Shown piece by piece: positions 25,622 to 33,897 of a stretch of DNA of 64,000 nt. The stretch's first letter is position 1. Each line of letters begins with the position of its first letter. The position numbers were made by a program, and so were the translations under genes. The notes under the pieces were generated by a model. The model did not search any database and was not told where the DNA came from. It saw only the letters and a list, made by a program, of their open reading frames with translations. The stretch covers positions 248,001 to 312,000 of the forward strand of contig NZ_JADJCO010000005.1 in assembly GCF_016703145.1 (NCBI RefSeq). The letters are read 5' to 3'. This stretch comes from Ottowia sp. GTDB lineage: Bacteria; Pseudomonadota; Gammaproteobacteria; Burkholderiales; Burkholderiaceae_C.

Positions 25622-26536
25622 ATGAATACGCAGCCGCCACCGCCCGATGCGTCCATCGACGCTTTCATCGACGCCCTGTGGCTCGAGGACGGCCTGTCGC
25701 CCAACACCCTGGCCGCGTACCGGCGCGACCTGCTGCTCTACGAGCGCTGGCTGCGGGCCGGGCATGGCGCGCGGCTGCCGCAGTCGCTGGAGCATCACCT
25801 GCTGGGCTACTTCGCCGCCCGAGCCGGCACGCGCGCCACCTCGGCCAACCGGCGGCTCACCGTGTTCAAGCGCTACTTCCGCTGGGCGCTGCGCGAGCGG
25901 CTGGTGGACGCCGACCCCACGCTCAAGCTGCTGGCCGCCAGGCAGCCGCTGCGCGTGCCCAAGACGCTGGGCGAGGCCCAGGTCGAGGCGCTGCTGGCCG
26001 CGCCGGACACCGGCACGCCGCTGGGCCTGCGCGACCGCGCCATGCTGGAACTGATGTACGCCAGCGGCCTGCGCGTGAGTGAGCTGGTCACGCTCAAGAC
26101 CTTCCACGTCAGCCTGAACGACGGCGTGCTGCGCGTCATGGGCAAGGGCGGCAAGGAGCGCCTGGTGCCCTTCGGCGAGCTGGCGCGCGAGTGGCTGGAG
26201 CGCTATTTGCACGAGGCGCGCCCCGCCATCCTGGGGCCGAGGCAGACGGACGCGCTGTTCGTCACCAGCGCCGGCCGCACGCCCGGCACGGCCATGTCGC
26301 GCATGATGGTCTGGACGCTGGTCAAGCGCTACGCGGCGCAGGCCGGCGTCACCGCGCCACTATCGCCGCACACGCTGCGCCACGCCTTCGCCACCCACCT
26401 GCTCAACCACGGCGCCGACCTGCGCGCGGTGCAGATGCTGCTGGGGCACGCCGACATCTCCACCACCACCATCTACACCCACGTCGCGCGTGAGCGGCTG
26501 AAGGACCTGCACGCCCGGCACCATCCGCGCGGATGA
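25622..26536 (+). CDS. xerD: Site-specific tyrosine recombinase XerD
   Basis: A 304-residue recombinase that, with XerC, resolves chromosome dimers at dif under FtsK control. The catalytic set is complete: Arg151 (SGLRVSEL), Lys175 (GKGGKERLVPFG), His250 and Arg253 (HTLRHAFATHLL), His276 (GHADISTTTIYTH) and the nucleophile Tyr285. The SAM-like N-terminal domain covers residues about 10-105. Length and motifs fit the housekeeping enzyme, not a phage integrase. A repeat stands on both sides of the gene. Confidence 0.95.
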   Translation: MNTQPPPPDASIDAFIDALWLEDGLSPNTLAAYRRDLLLYERWLRAGHGARLPQSLEHHLLGYFAARAGTRATSANRRLTVFKRYFRWALRERLVDADPTLKLLAARQPLRVPKTLGEAQVEALLAAPDTGTPLGLRDRAMLELMYASGLRVSELVTLKTFHVSLNDGVLRVMGKGGKERLVPFGELAREWLERYLHEARPAILGPRQTDALFVTSAGRTPGTAMSRMMVWTLVKRYAAQAGVTAPLSPHTLRHAFATHLLNHGADLRAVQMLLGHADISTTTIYTHVARERLKDLHARHHPRG

Positions 26537-26544
26537 GGCGGCTT

Positions 26545-26605
26545 ACAAGAAAATAAAGGCCATAGCCCGCGCCGGTATTGCGATGACAGCTATAAAAAAT
26601 GTAGC
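26545..26605 (+). repeat. Dispersed repeat, copy 7
   Basis: Carries AAATAAAGGCCATAGCCCGCG, GGTATTGCGATG and CAGCTATAAAAAATGTAGC. It starts 9 bp after the xerD stop. Confidence 0.75.
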
Positions 26606-26653
26606 TTTCGAGCGCTCGGCCGCGCCGCCGGAGCTTGACGCACAATCGGCGCC

Positions 26654-27670
26654 ATGAATCTGCCCGACACCTCCTTCCCGCGCCGCCGCGCCGTCGGCTG
26701 CCTTGCCGCGCTGGCGCTCGCACCCGCCGTGGCGCGCGCGCAGGCCTGGCCCGCCAAACCCGTCAGGATCACCGTCGCCTACCCGCCCGGCGGCGTGGCC
26801 GACGGCATGGCGCGCCTGCTGGCCGACAAGCTGGCGCCGATGCTGGGCCAGAGCGTGGTGGTGGACAACAAGGCCGGCGCCAGCGGCACCATCGGCCTGG
26901 ACGCGGTGGCCAAGTCGGCGCCCGACGGCCATGCGCTGGGTTTCGCGGCCATCAGTCCGCTGGTGCTCAACCCGCACTTGGGCAAGTCGCCCTTCGACCC
27001 GGCCCGGGACATCGCGCCCGTGGCCAGCGTCATCGCCTCGCCGGTGCTGCTGCTGGGCACCACGGCGCTGGCGGCGGCGGACTTCAAGGCGCTGCTGGCC
27101 GCCGCCAAGGCCCGGCCCGGCGCGCTGCTCTGGGCCACGTCGGGGCCGGCGTCGCTGGGCCACATCGTGCTGGAACAGGTGAAGGTCGGCGCCGGCGTGG
27201 ACATCACCCACATTCCCTACAAAGGCGGCGGGCAGCAGATCAACGACGCCCTGTCGGCCCAGTTCGAGGTGCTGTCGGTCAACGCCGGTCCGGCCGTGAT
27301 GGGGCACATCCAGGCCGGCAAGCTGCGTCCGCTGGCGGTGGGCTCGCCGGTGCGGCTGGGCGCGCTGCCCGGCACGCCCACGCTGGCCGAGCTGGGCCTG
27401 CCGGCGGCCAACCTGGCCTCGGTGTTCGGCCTGTTCGCTCCGGCCGGCACGCCGGCCGCCGTGGTCGAGCGCCTGAACGCCGAGGTCAACCGGCTGCTGA
27501 AGGACCCTGACGTGCGCCGTCGCATCGAGGCCGCCGACAACGTGCCCACGGGCGGCAGCGCGGCCGACTTCGCGCGGCTCATCGCCAGCGAATCGGCCAG
27601 CAACGCGCGCGTCATCCGGCAGGCGGGGATCCAGGCGGAGTACCCACGCCCGCCTAAACCGCCGCCATGA
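26654..27670 (+). CDS. Bug-family solute receptor (second copy)
   Basis: A 338-residue periplasmic receptor of the TctC/Bug family. The start RRRAVGCLAALALAPAVARAQ has an arginine cluster that could make it a Tat signal. The mature opening AWPAKPVRITVAYPPGG, VVVDNKAGASGTIGLDAVAKSAPDG and HIPYKGGGQQINDALSAQ are typical. It shares only the family pattern with the receptor at 21857. No transporter subunits are nearby. Its 3' end overlaps the convergent aldo/keto reductase gene by 17 bp. Confidence 0.92.
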   Translation: MNLPDTSFPRRRAVGCLAALALAPAVARAQAWPAKPVRITVAYPPGGVADGMARLLADKLAPMLGQSVVVDNKAGASGTIGLDAVAKSAPDGHALGFAAISPLVLNPHLGKSPFDPARDIAPVASVIASPVLLLGTTALAAADFKALLAAAKARPGALLWATSGPASLGHIVLEQVKVGAGVDITHIPYKGGGQQINDALSAQFEVLSVNAGPAVMGHIQAGKLRPLAVGSPVRLGALPGTPTLAELGLPAANLASVFGLFAPAGTPAAVVERLNAEVNRLLKDPDVRRRIEAADNVPTGGSAADFARLIASESASNARVIRQAGIQAEYPRPPKPPP

Positions 27671-28712
27671 TCCCCGGCGGCGGCACCGCCGGCGGCGCCA
27701 GCTCGGTGAACTGCCCGTTCCAGTAGGGGTTGTGGGGGTAGGGTGGCGTCACGGCGCTGGCGGCGTCGAGCCTGGCGACCTGCGCGGGCGTCAGGTTCCA
27801 GCCCACGGCGCCGAGGTTCTGCTTCAGTTGCGCCTCGTCGCGCGCGCCGATGAGCACGCTGGACACGGTGGGACGTTGCAGCAGCCAGTTGATGGCGGTC
27901 TGCGGCACCGTCTTGCCTGCTTCCCCGGCCACCTCGACCAGTGCATCGACCACACGGTACAGGTGGTCGTCGGTCACCGGCGGCGCGAAGGTGGCCGTCT
28001 CGTGCAGGCGGCTGCCGGCAGGCCATGGCTGGCCGCGCCGGATCCTGCCCGTCAGGCGGCCCCAGCCCAGCGGGCTCCACACCAGCGCGCCCAGGCCCTG
28101 GTCCAGGCCCAGCGGCATCAGGTCCCACTCGTAGTCGCGGCCGATGAGCGAGTAGTAGGTCTGGTTGGCGACGAAGCGCTCGGTGCCCAGCCGGTCGGCT
28201 GCGGCAAGCGCCTTCATCAACTGCCAGCCCGCGAAGTTGGACGTGCCGATGGCCCGCACCTTGCCGGCGCGCACCAGGTCGTCGAGCGTGCGCAGCATCT
28301 GCTCCACCGGCGTGGCGGCGTCGAAGGCGTGCAGTTGCAGGATGTCGATGTGGTCGGTCTTCAGCCGCCGCAGCGCGGCCTCCGTGGCCCCGATGAGGTG
28401 GTGGCGCGACCAGCCCGCGTCGTTGGGGCCGTCGCCCGTGCGCAGCGTCAGCTTGGTGGACACGATGGCGCGGTGGCGCCGGCCAGCCAGCGCGGCGCCG
28501 AGGATCTCCTCGGACGCGCCGTCCGAATACACGTCGGCGGTGTCGAAGAGGTTCACGCCGTGCGCCAGGCAGAGGTCGATCATGCGCCGCGCCTCCTCCA
28601 CGCCGGCGCGGCCCCAGGCGCTGAAGAGCGGGCCGCGTCCGCCGAAGGTGCCGGTGCCGAAGCCCAGGACCGGCACGCGAAAGCCGGAGCGGCCGAGCAG
28701 CCGATGTTCCAT
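27654..28712 (-). CDS. Aldo/keto reductase
   Basis: A 352-residue TIM-barrel NADPH-dependent oxidoreductase. The catalytic tetrad region is recognisable: FDTADVYSDGASEEILG (Asp, Tyr), VSTKLTLR (Lys), and LQLHAFDAATPVEQ (His). The cofactor loop is near VSSVLIGARDEAQLKQNLGAVG. It resembles the YajO/YhdN-type branch that also has GRDYEWDLMPL. AAGGAA precedes ATG 28712. Substrate unknown. The gene is preceded on the same strand by the MFS transporter, with 41 bp between, so both may be under the LysR regulator at 30025. Confidence 0.9.
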   Translation of the reverse strand: MEHRLLGRSGFRVPVLGFGTGTFGGRGPLFSAWGRAGVEEARRMIDLCLAHGVNLFDTADVYSDGASEEILGAALAGRRHRAIVSTKLTLRTGDGPNDAGWSRHHLIGATEAALRRLKTDHIDILQLHAFDAATPVEQMLRTLDDLVRAGKVRAIGTSNFAGWQLMKALAAADRLGTERFVANQTYYSLIGRDYEWDLMPLGLDQGLGALVWSPLGWGRLTGRIRRGQPWPAGSRLHETATFAPPVTDDHLYRVVDALVEVAGEAGKTVPQTAINWLLQRPTVSSVLIGARDEAQLKQNLGAVGWNLTPAQVARLDAASAVTPPYPHNPYWNGQFTELAPPAVPPPGIMAAV

Positions 28713-28753
28713 CGTGATGATTCCTTGAAAAGATGAAAAGGGAAAGCGGGGCA

Positions 28754-29938
28754 TCAGGCGCCGAGCGGCGCCAGCCTCGAGCGCCGCCGATCCAGCGCCC
28801 GGCTGGCGATGGCCAGCCCCAGGCCGGCCAGCGTCAGCGCCGCGGCGGCCGGGCCCAGGTTCGCCAGGCCCTGCAGGCCGGGTCCGTGCTCGATGACCGC
28901 GCCGCCGACCCCCGCCCCCAGCGCGTTGCCGAGGTTGAAGGCGGCGATGTTCAGGATGGAGGCCAGGTTCTGTCCGGCGCCCGCGGCCTGCTCCAGCACG
29001 CGCATCTGCAGCGGCGCCACGGTGGCAAAGGCCGCCACGCCGAGCAGGGCGATGAAGACCACGGCCGACACCGCGTGCGGCATCGCCCAGCGGGCGCCGG
29101 CCAGCACCAGTGCCAGCACGAGCAGGGTGCCGACCGCCGCGCGCATGGCGCCTTTGTCGGCCAGCCGGCCGCCCAGCAGGTTGCCCGCCGCCAGCCCGCC
29201 GCCGAACAGCAGCAGGACGGGCGAGACGGCCGATTCGGACAGCCCGGTCACGCGGGTCAGCAGCGGCTGCACGTAGGTGTACAGGGCGAACAGGCCGGCG
29301 AAGCCCAGCACTGTCATCGCCAGCCCCAGCCAGACCTGCGGGCGGGCCAGCATGGCCAATTCTTCGCGCAGTGGCACGGGTTCGACGCGGCCGGCGCCCT
29401 GGGGCACGAAGCGCCACAGCACCGCCAGCGCCACGAGGCCGGTCACCGTCACCGCCCAGAAGGCCGAGCGCCAGCCGAAGTGCAGGCCGATCCAGGCGCC
29501 CGCGGGCACGCCGAGCAGGGTGGCCGCCGTGAGGCCGGTGAACATGAGGGCGATGGCCGAGGCGCGCTTGTCCGGCGGCACCAGCCCGGTGGCCACCACC
29601 GCGCCGACGCCGAAGAAGGTGCCGTGCGCCAGCGAGGTGAGCACGCGGGCGGCCATCAGCGCGCCATAGCCCGGCGCCAGCGCGCAGGCCAGGTTGCCGA
29701 GTGTGAAGACGGCCATCAGCGCCAGCAGCACCAGCTTGCGCGGCAGCCGGCGCGTGGCCAGGGTCAGCAGCGGCGCACCGGCGGCCACCCCGAGGGCATA
29801 GCCGGAGATGAGCAGGCCGGCCGTGGGGATGGAGACGTGGAGATCCTTGGACACCTGCAGCAGCAGGCCCATGATGACGAATTCGGTGGTGCCGATGCCG
29901 AAGGCGCCGGCGGTGAGGGCAAGAAGTGCGATGGGCAT
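28754..29938 (-). CDS. MFS transporter, AraJ/PbuE-like
   Basis: A 394-residue inner-membrane exporter-type protein with 12 predicted segments. The opening MPIALLALTAGAFGIGTTEFVIMGLLLQVSKDL and the loop AARVLTSLAHGTFFGVGAV are typical of the drug:proton antiporter branch that includes AraJ and PbuE. I chose ATG 29938 over 30010 because the latter would put the operator inside the gene. It is divergent from a LysR regulator and followed by an aldo/keto reductase. Confidence 0.88.
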   Translation of the reverse strand: MPIALLALTAGAFGIGTTEFVIMGLLLQVSKDLHVSIPTAGLLISGYALGVAAGAPLLTLATRRLPRKLVLLALMAVFTLGNLACALAPGYGALMAARVLTSLAHGTFFGVGAVVATGLVPPDKRASAIALMFTGLTAATLLGVPAGAWIGLHFGWRSAFWAVTVTGLVALAVLWRFVPQGAGRVEPVPLREELAMLARPQVWLGLAMTVLGFAGLFALYTYVQPLLTRVTGLSESAVSPVLLLFGGGLAAGNLLGGRLADKGAMRAAVGTLLVLALVLAGARWAMPHAVSAVVFIALLGVAAFATVAPLQMRVLEQAAGAGQNLASILNIAAFNLGNALGAGVGGAVIEHGPGLQGLANLGPAAAALTLAGLGLAIASRALDRRRSRLAPLGA

Positions 29939-29999
29939 GATGGACCGCACTGTGCAGGCCCGCGGCGCCGATGAATAGAATGCCGCTTCGACCAGAACC

Positions 30000-30016
30000 T
30001 GTGAATTCAATTCACA
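30000..30016. promoter_or_regulatory. LysR-type operator, TGTGAAT-N3-ATTCACA
   Basis: A perfect 7-bp inverted repeat with a 3-bp centre, between the divergent MFS and LysR genes. It contains T-N11-A, the hallmark of LysR binding sites. It lies 9 bases before the LysR ATG and 62 before the MFS start. Confidence 0.7.
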
Positions 30017-30024
30017 GCCAAGCC

Positions 30025-30948
30025 ATGCCGCGCATCGAAGTCAACCGCTCCGGCGAGATGGAAGCCTTCGTCCAGGTGGTGGACCGGGGCGGCTTCTCCG
30101 CCGCCGCGCGCGTGCTGGGCATGACGCCCTCGGCCGTCAGCAAGCTCGTCGCCCGGCTGGAGGCGCGCCTGGCCGTGCAGCTGGTGCACCGCTCCACCCG
30201 CAAGCTGCAGCTCACCGCCGAGGGCCGCCATTTCTACGAGCGCAGCGCGCGCGTGCTGGCCGACATGGACGAGGCCGAGCGCTGCGCCGCCGGCGCCGCG
30301 CCGCGCGGACGGGTCAGCCTCAGCGTCAGCGTGCCCTTCGGCCAGCACGTGCTGCTGCCGCTGGTGCCCCGGCTGCTGGCGGCGCACCCCGAGCTGACGC
30401 TGGATTTGAACCTGACCGACCGCATCGTGGACCTGATGGACGAGCGCGCCGACATCGCCATCCGCTGGGGGCGGCTGGCCGACTCGGAACTGGTGGCGCG
30501 CCTGCTGGGCCACACCGAGCAGGTGATCGTCGGCTCGCCCGCCTACCTGGCGCGCCGCGGCACGCCGCGCACGCCGGATGACCTGATGCGACACGACCGC
30601 CTGGGCACCAACTACCGGCGCAACGTGCCGCACTGGCCGCTGAAGGTGGACGGGCGCGTTGCCGAGGTGCCGATCGCCGGCGGCGTCCGCGCCTCCGACG
30701 GCGAGGCGCTGCGCACGCTGCTGCTGCACGGCGTGGGGCTGGCGCGCATGTCGGTCTACCACGTGCAGCCGGACATCGCGGCGGGCCGGCTGGTGCCGGT
30801 GCTGGAGGACTTCAACCCGCGCGAGCTGGAGCCCATTCACGCGGTCTATCTGGGCAAGCCGGGGCGGCTGCCGGCGCGGGTGCGGGCGGTGCTGGACTTC
30901 CTGGCGGCCGAGGTGCGGCTGCCCGCGGGCACGGGCGGCCTCGAATGA
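30025..30948 (+). CDS. LysR-type transcriptional regulator
   Basis: A 307-residue regulator starting at ATG 30025. The winged-helix segment is MEAFVQVVDRGGFSAAARVLGMTPSAVSKLVARLEARL. The effector domain includes DRIVDLMDERADIAIRWG, typical of the group that regulates small exporters and oxidoreductases. It is divergent from the MFS gene over an operator palindrome; a TAGAAT at 29976-29981 may be its -10 box. Its stop overlaps the ogt start as ATGA. Confidence 0.92.
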   Translation: MPRIEVNRSGEMEAFVQVVDRGGFSAAARVLGMTPSAVSKLVARLEARLAVQLVHRSTRKLQLTAEGRHFYERSARVLADMDEAERCAAGAAPRGRVSLSVSVPFGQHVLLPLVPRLLAAHPELTLDLNLTDRIVDLMDERADIAIRWGRLADSELVARLLGHTEQVIVGSPAYLARRGTPRTPDDLMRHDRLGTNYRRNVPHWPLKVDGRVAEVPIAGGVRASDGEALRTLLLHGVGLARMSVYHVQPDIAAGRLVPVLEDFNPRELEPIHAVYLGKPGRLPARVRAVLDFLAAEVRLPAGTGGLE

Positions 30949-31517
30949 GACAGCGATCGATGCGGAACGGCATGGCCTGGACGGTTTTCCCGACCGCCAT
31001 CGGCTTCGTCGGCCTGGCCTGGGGCGAGGCCGGGCTGCTGGGCGCGCAACTGCCCGAGGCGGACGAAGCCGGTACGCGGGCGCGGATGGCACGCCGCTTT
31101 CCGGCGTTGGTCGAGGTGGGTCCCGCCGACCTCGCCGCCGCGGCGGCCCAGGCCATCGGCGGCATCACCGCGCTGCTGGCCGGCGAGCCGCGCGATCTGC
31201 TTGAGATTGCGCTGGACCTTCGTGGCGTGCCCGACTTCAACCGGCGCGTCTATGCCTTGGCCCGCCGCATCCCCCCGGGGCGAACGCGCAGCTACGGCGA
31301 ACTCGCGCTGGACCTGGGCGACAAGGGCCTGGCGCGTGCGGTGGGCCAGGCGCTGGGCCACAACCCGTTCACGCCGGTGGTGCCGTGTCACCGCATCCTC
31401 GGCGCCGACGGCCGTCCGGGCGGCTTCTCGGCCCATGGCGCGGCGCTGACCAAGCTGCGCATGCTGGCGATCGAGGGCGCGCGTCCCCAGGGCACGGCGT
31501 CCCTGTTCCCGTTCTAG
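30945..31517 (+). CDS. ogt: Methylated-DNA-protein cysteine methyltransferase
   Basis: A 190-residue suicide enzyme that removes alkyl groups from O6-guanine in DNA. The acceptor motif PCHRIL is at residues 147-152 with Cys148, after VGQALGHNPFTPVV, and FSAHGAALTKLRMLAIEGA closes the domain. The N-terminal half is of the Ogt/MGMT type with no Ada regulatory domain. The start overlaps the LysR stop; ATG 30960 is an alternative. It ends in a CTAG tetranucleotide shared with the convergent gene's stop. Confidence 0.92.
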   Translation: MRQRSMRNGMAWTVFPTAIGFVGLAWGEAGLLGAQLPEADEAGTRARMARRFPALVEVGPADLAAAAAQAIGGITALLAGEPRDLLEIALDLRGVPDFNRRVYALARRIPPGRTRSYGELALDLGDKGLARAVGQALGHNPFTPVVPCHRILGADGRPGGFSAHGAALTKLRMLAIEGARPQGTASLFPF

Positions 31518-32308
31518 CTTTCCCACTGGACCATTTCATCCGCGGTGAAACCCGCCCGCCGCCGCGCGGCGGCGTTGAACGGTCCTTTCAGCCGGGGCGC
31601 GCCGTACCGCTGGGCCAGCACGGCGTAGTGCGCCACCGGCTCCAGGCCTTCGCGCTCGCACAGCCAGCGGTACCAGTGGTTGCCGATGGCCACGTGGCCG
31701 ATCTCGTCGCGCAGGATGATGTCGAGGATGTCGCAAGCGGCCAGCGCGTCGGGCGCGCCCGTGGCGCGCAGCTTGCGCTGGATCAGCGGCGTGGCGTCCA
31801 GGCCGCGCGCCTCCAGCGTGCGCGGCACCAGGGCCATGCGGGCGACGATGTCGCCGCCGGTCTTCTCGCACATGGCCCACAGCCCGTCGTGCGCGGGGAA
31901 GTCGCCGTAGCCGTGGCCCAGACCACGCAGGTGCGCGTGCAGCAGGCTGAAGTGCAGCGCCTCCTCGGCGGCCACGCGCAGCCAGTCCAGGTAGAACTGC
32001 TCGGGCATGCCGGCGAAGCGCCAGATGGCGTCCAGCGCCAGGTTGATGGCGTTGAACTCGATGTGGCAGATGGCATGGATCAGCACCGCGCGGCCCTCGG
32101 CCGTGGTCACGGCGCGCCGAGGCACGTCGGCCGGCGGCACCAGCGCCGGGCGCGCGGGGCGGCCGGGCAGGGCGGTGGAGGCTTGCAGAGGGGTTCTGTT
32201 TGCTATCGTAACAGTAGCATATTGCGCATGTAGGTCGCGGGCTAGAGCCAGTTTTTGCTCAATATCGGCGGTGCAGAGGGCTTGCAGGGCGAGGGGGCGC
32301 GGCTCCAT
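31514..32308 (-). CDS. DUF455 ferritin-like protein (MiaE-related)
   Basis: A 264-residue helical-bundle protein of the DUF455 family. A di-iron site is suggested by HIEFNAINLALDAIWRF, LRVAAEEALHFSLLHAHL (ExxH) and ILRDEIGHVAIGNHWY (ExxH). The fold is related to MiaE, the tRNA 2-methylthio-N6-isopentenyl-adenosine hydroxylase, but the substrate is not established. Residues roughly 15-35, just after MEPRPLALQALCTAD, are encoded by a dispersed repeat. It is convergent with ogt, overlapping only at CTAG. Confidence 0.85.
   Translation of the reverse strand: MEPRPLALQALCTADIEQKLALARDLHAQYATVTIANRTPLQASTALPGRPARPALVPPADVPRRAVTTAEGRAVLIHAICHIEFNAINLALDAIWRFAGMPEQFYLDWLRVAAEEALHFSLLHAHLRGLGHGYGDFPAHDGLWAMCEKTGGDIVARMALVPRTLEARGLDATPLIQRKLRATGAPDALAACDILDIILRDEIGHVAIGNHWYRWLCEREGLEPVAHYAVLAQRYGAPRLKGPFNAAARRRAGFTADEMVQWES
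32203..32262 (-). repeat. Dispersed repeat, copy 8, inside the DUF455 gene
   Basis: On the coding strand: AAAAACTGGCTCTAGCCCGCG, then GCGCAATATGCTAC, GATAGCAAACAG. It is translated in frame as the variable stretch before the conserved GRPARPALV. Confidence 0.75.
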
Positions 32309-32311
32309 CCC

Positions 32312-32317
32312 TACAAT
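32312..32317 (+). promoter_or_regulatory. Probable -10 box for the gamma-CA operon
   Basis: TACAAT, 33 bases before the gamma-carbonic anhydrase ATG, within the 36 bases separating the divergent DUF455 gene start from the promoter region. GAGAG follows as a ribosome-binding site. Confidence 0.4.
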
Positions 32318-32349
32318 TCTAGTTTTGGCGTGGACAAAGAGAGTCAGCA

Positions 32350-32874
32350 ATGGCCGTGTACGAGATCGATGGCAAGGCGCCGCGCGTGGATTCCACCGCG
32401 TGGATCGCCGGTTCGGCCGAGGTGATGGGCAACGTCGAGATCGGCCCGGACGCCAGCGTGTGGTTCGGCTGCGTGCTGCGCGGCGACACCGAGGTCATGC
32501 GCATCGGCGAGGGCACCAACGTGCAGGACGGCAGCGTGCTGCACGCCGACATCGGCTTCCCGCTGACCCTGGGCCGGCACGTGACGGTGGGCCACCAGGT
32601 CATGCTGCACGGCTGCACCATCGGCGACGAGTCGCTCATCGGCATCGGCGCGGTGGTGCTCAACGGCGCCCGCATCGGCAAGAACTGCCTGGTCGGCGCG
32701 GGCTCGCTGGTGACCGAGGGCAAGGCGTTCCCGGACGGCAGCATGATCATGGGCTCGCCCGCCAAGGCGGTGCGCCAGCTCACGCCCGAGCAGATCGAGG
32801 GCCTGCGCCGCAGCGCGCAGCACTACATCGACAACGCGCGGCGGTTCCAGGCCACCTTGAACAAGCTGGCCTGA
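32350..32874 (+). CDS. Gamma-carbonic anhydrase family protein
   Basis: A 174-residue left-handed beta-helix protein. Hexapeptide repeats run from ADIAGSAEV-like turns through VWFGCVLRGD, GSVLHADIGFPLTLG and VGHQVMLHGCTIGDESLIGIGAVV. The three zinc histidines are in HADIG, GHQVM and LHGC. Known relatives hydrate CO2 only weakly in many species and are not usually essential. It is the first gene of a run with hslO, trmD and rplS. GAGAG stands upstream of the ATG. Confidence 0.92.
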   Translation: MAVYEIDGKAPRVDSTAWIAGSAEVMGNVEIGPDASVWFGCVLRGDTEVMRIGEGTNVQDGSVLHADIGFPLTLGRHVTVGHQVMLHGCTIGDESLIGIGAVVLNGARIGKNCLVGAGSLVTEGKAFPDGSMIMGSPAKAVRQLTPEQIEGLRRSAQHYIDNARRFQATLNKLA

Positions 32875-32891
32875 AGCCTCATCTGCAGCGG

Positions 32892-33890
32892 ATGTCCGAG
32901 CTCCACAAGTTCATCTTCGACGGCCTGCCCGTGCGCGGCCAACTGGTGCGCCTGACCGACGCGTGGCAGGAGTTGCTGCGCCGCCGCGCCGCCAACACCC
33001 AGACCGGCGCCTACCCACCGCCCGTGGCCGAGCTGCTGGGCGAGATGACGGCCGCCAGCGTGCTGATGCAGGGCAATATCAAGTTCGACGGCGCGCTGGT
33101 GATGCAGATCTTCGGCGACGGCCCGGTCAAGCTGGCCGTGGCCGAGGTGCAGGCCGACCTGCGCCTGCGCGCCACCGCCACGCTGGCCGACGCGGTGCCG
33201 CCCGGCGCCACGCTGGCCGCCATGGTCAACGCCGGCGGCCGGGGCCGTTGCGCCATCACGCTCGACCCGCGCCAGCGCCAGGAAGGCCAGCAGCCCTACC
33301 AGGGCGTGGTGCCGCTGGTGGACGAGGGCGGCGCGCCCCTGGCCAGCCTGGCCGGCGTGATCGAGCACTACATGCGCCAGTCCGAGCAGCTCGACGCCAC
33401 GCTGGTGCTGGCCGCCGACGAGACCATCGCCGCCGGCCTGCTGCTGCAGCGCCTGCCGGTGCAGGGCCAGCACAACCTGTCGCAAAGCCACGTGGCGCGC
33501 GAGGACGATGCCGGCGCGCCGGGCGAGGGCGTGGAGGACGATTTCGCGCGGCTGTCGATCCTGGCGCGCAGCCTGCGGCGCGACGAGCTGCTGGGCCTGG
33601 ACGCCGACACCATCCTGCGCCGGCTGTTCTGGGAGGAGCGGCTGATGCGCTTCGAGCCCCTCGCCGGGCTGGCCGGCCCGCGCTTCGCCTGCTCGTGCAG
33701 CCGCGCGCGCGTGGCCGCCATGCTCCAGGGGCTGGGCCAGGACGAGACCGAATCCATCGTGCGGGAGCAGGGCCAGGTCGAGGTGAGCTGCGACTTCTGC
33801 GGCCGGCAGGAGCGCTTCGACGCCGTGGACGTGGCGCGCCTGTTCACCCCGCCCGAGCAGCAGCCGCCGCTGCCCGGCGCGGTGCAATAG
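32892..33890 (+). CDS. hslO: Redox-regulated chaperonin Hsp33
   Basis: A 332-residue cytosolic holdase, activated by oxidation when zinc is lost from four cysteines. These are seen near the C-terminus as CSCSR (about residues 267, 269) and CDFC (about 300, 303). The N-terminal domain starts FDGLPVRGQLVRLTDAWQELL, and GEMTAASVLMQGNIKFDGALVMQ and FWEERLMRFEPL follow. Standard length. Only 17 bp from the upstream gene and 7 bp before trmD; a gene normally not found in this operon. Confidence 0.93.
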   Translation: MSELHKFIFDGLPVRGQLVRLTDAWQELLRRRAANTQTGAYPPPVAELLGEMTAASVLMQGNIKFDGALVMQIFGDGPVKLAVAEVQADLRLRATATLADAVPPGATLAAMVNAGGRGRCAITLDPRQRQEGQQPYQGVVPLVDEGGAPLASLAGVIEHYMRQSEQLDATLVLAADETIAAGLLLQRLPVQGQHNLSQSHVAREDDAGAPGEGVEDDFARLSILARSLRRDELLGLDADTILRRLFWEERLMRFEPLAGLAGPRFACSCSRARVAAMLQGLGQDETESIVREQGQVEVSCDFCGRQERFDAVDVARLFTPPEQQPPLPGAVQ

Positions 33891-33897
33891 GGGCGCC

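Noticed and set aside
25622..26536. Tyrosine recombinase as the sign of an integrated element next to the low-GC cassette
   Set aside because: Length, complete motifs and lack of a nearby tRNA or attachment repeat match housekeeping XerD.
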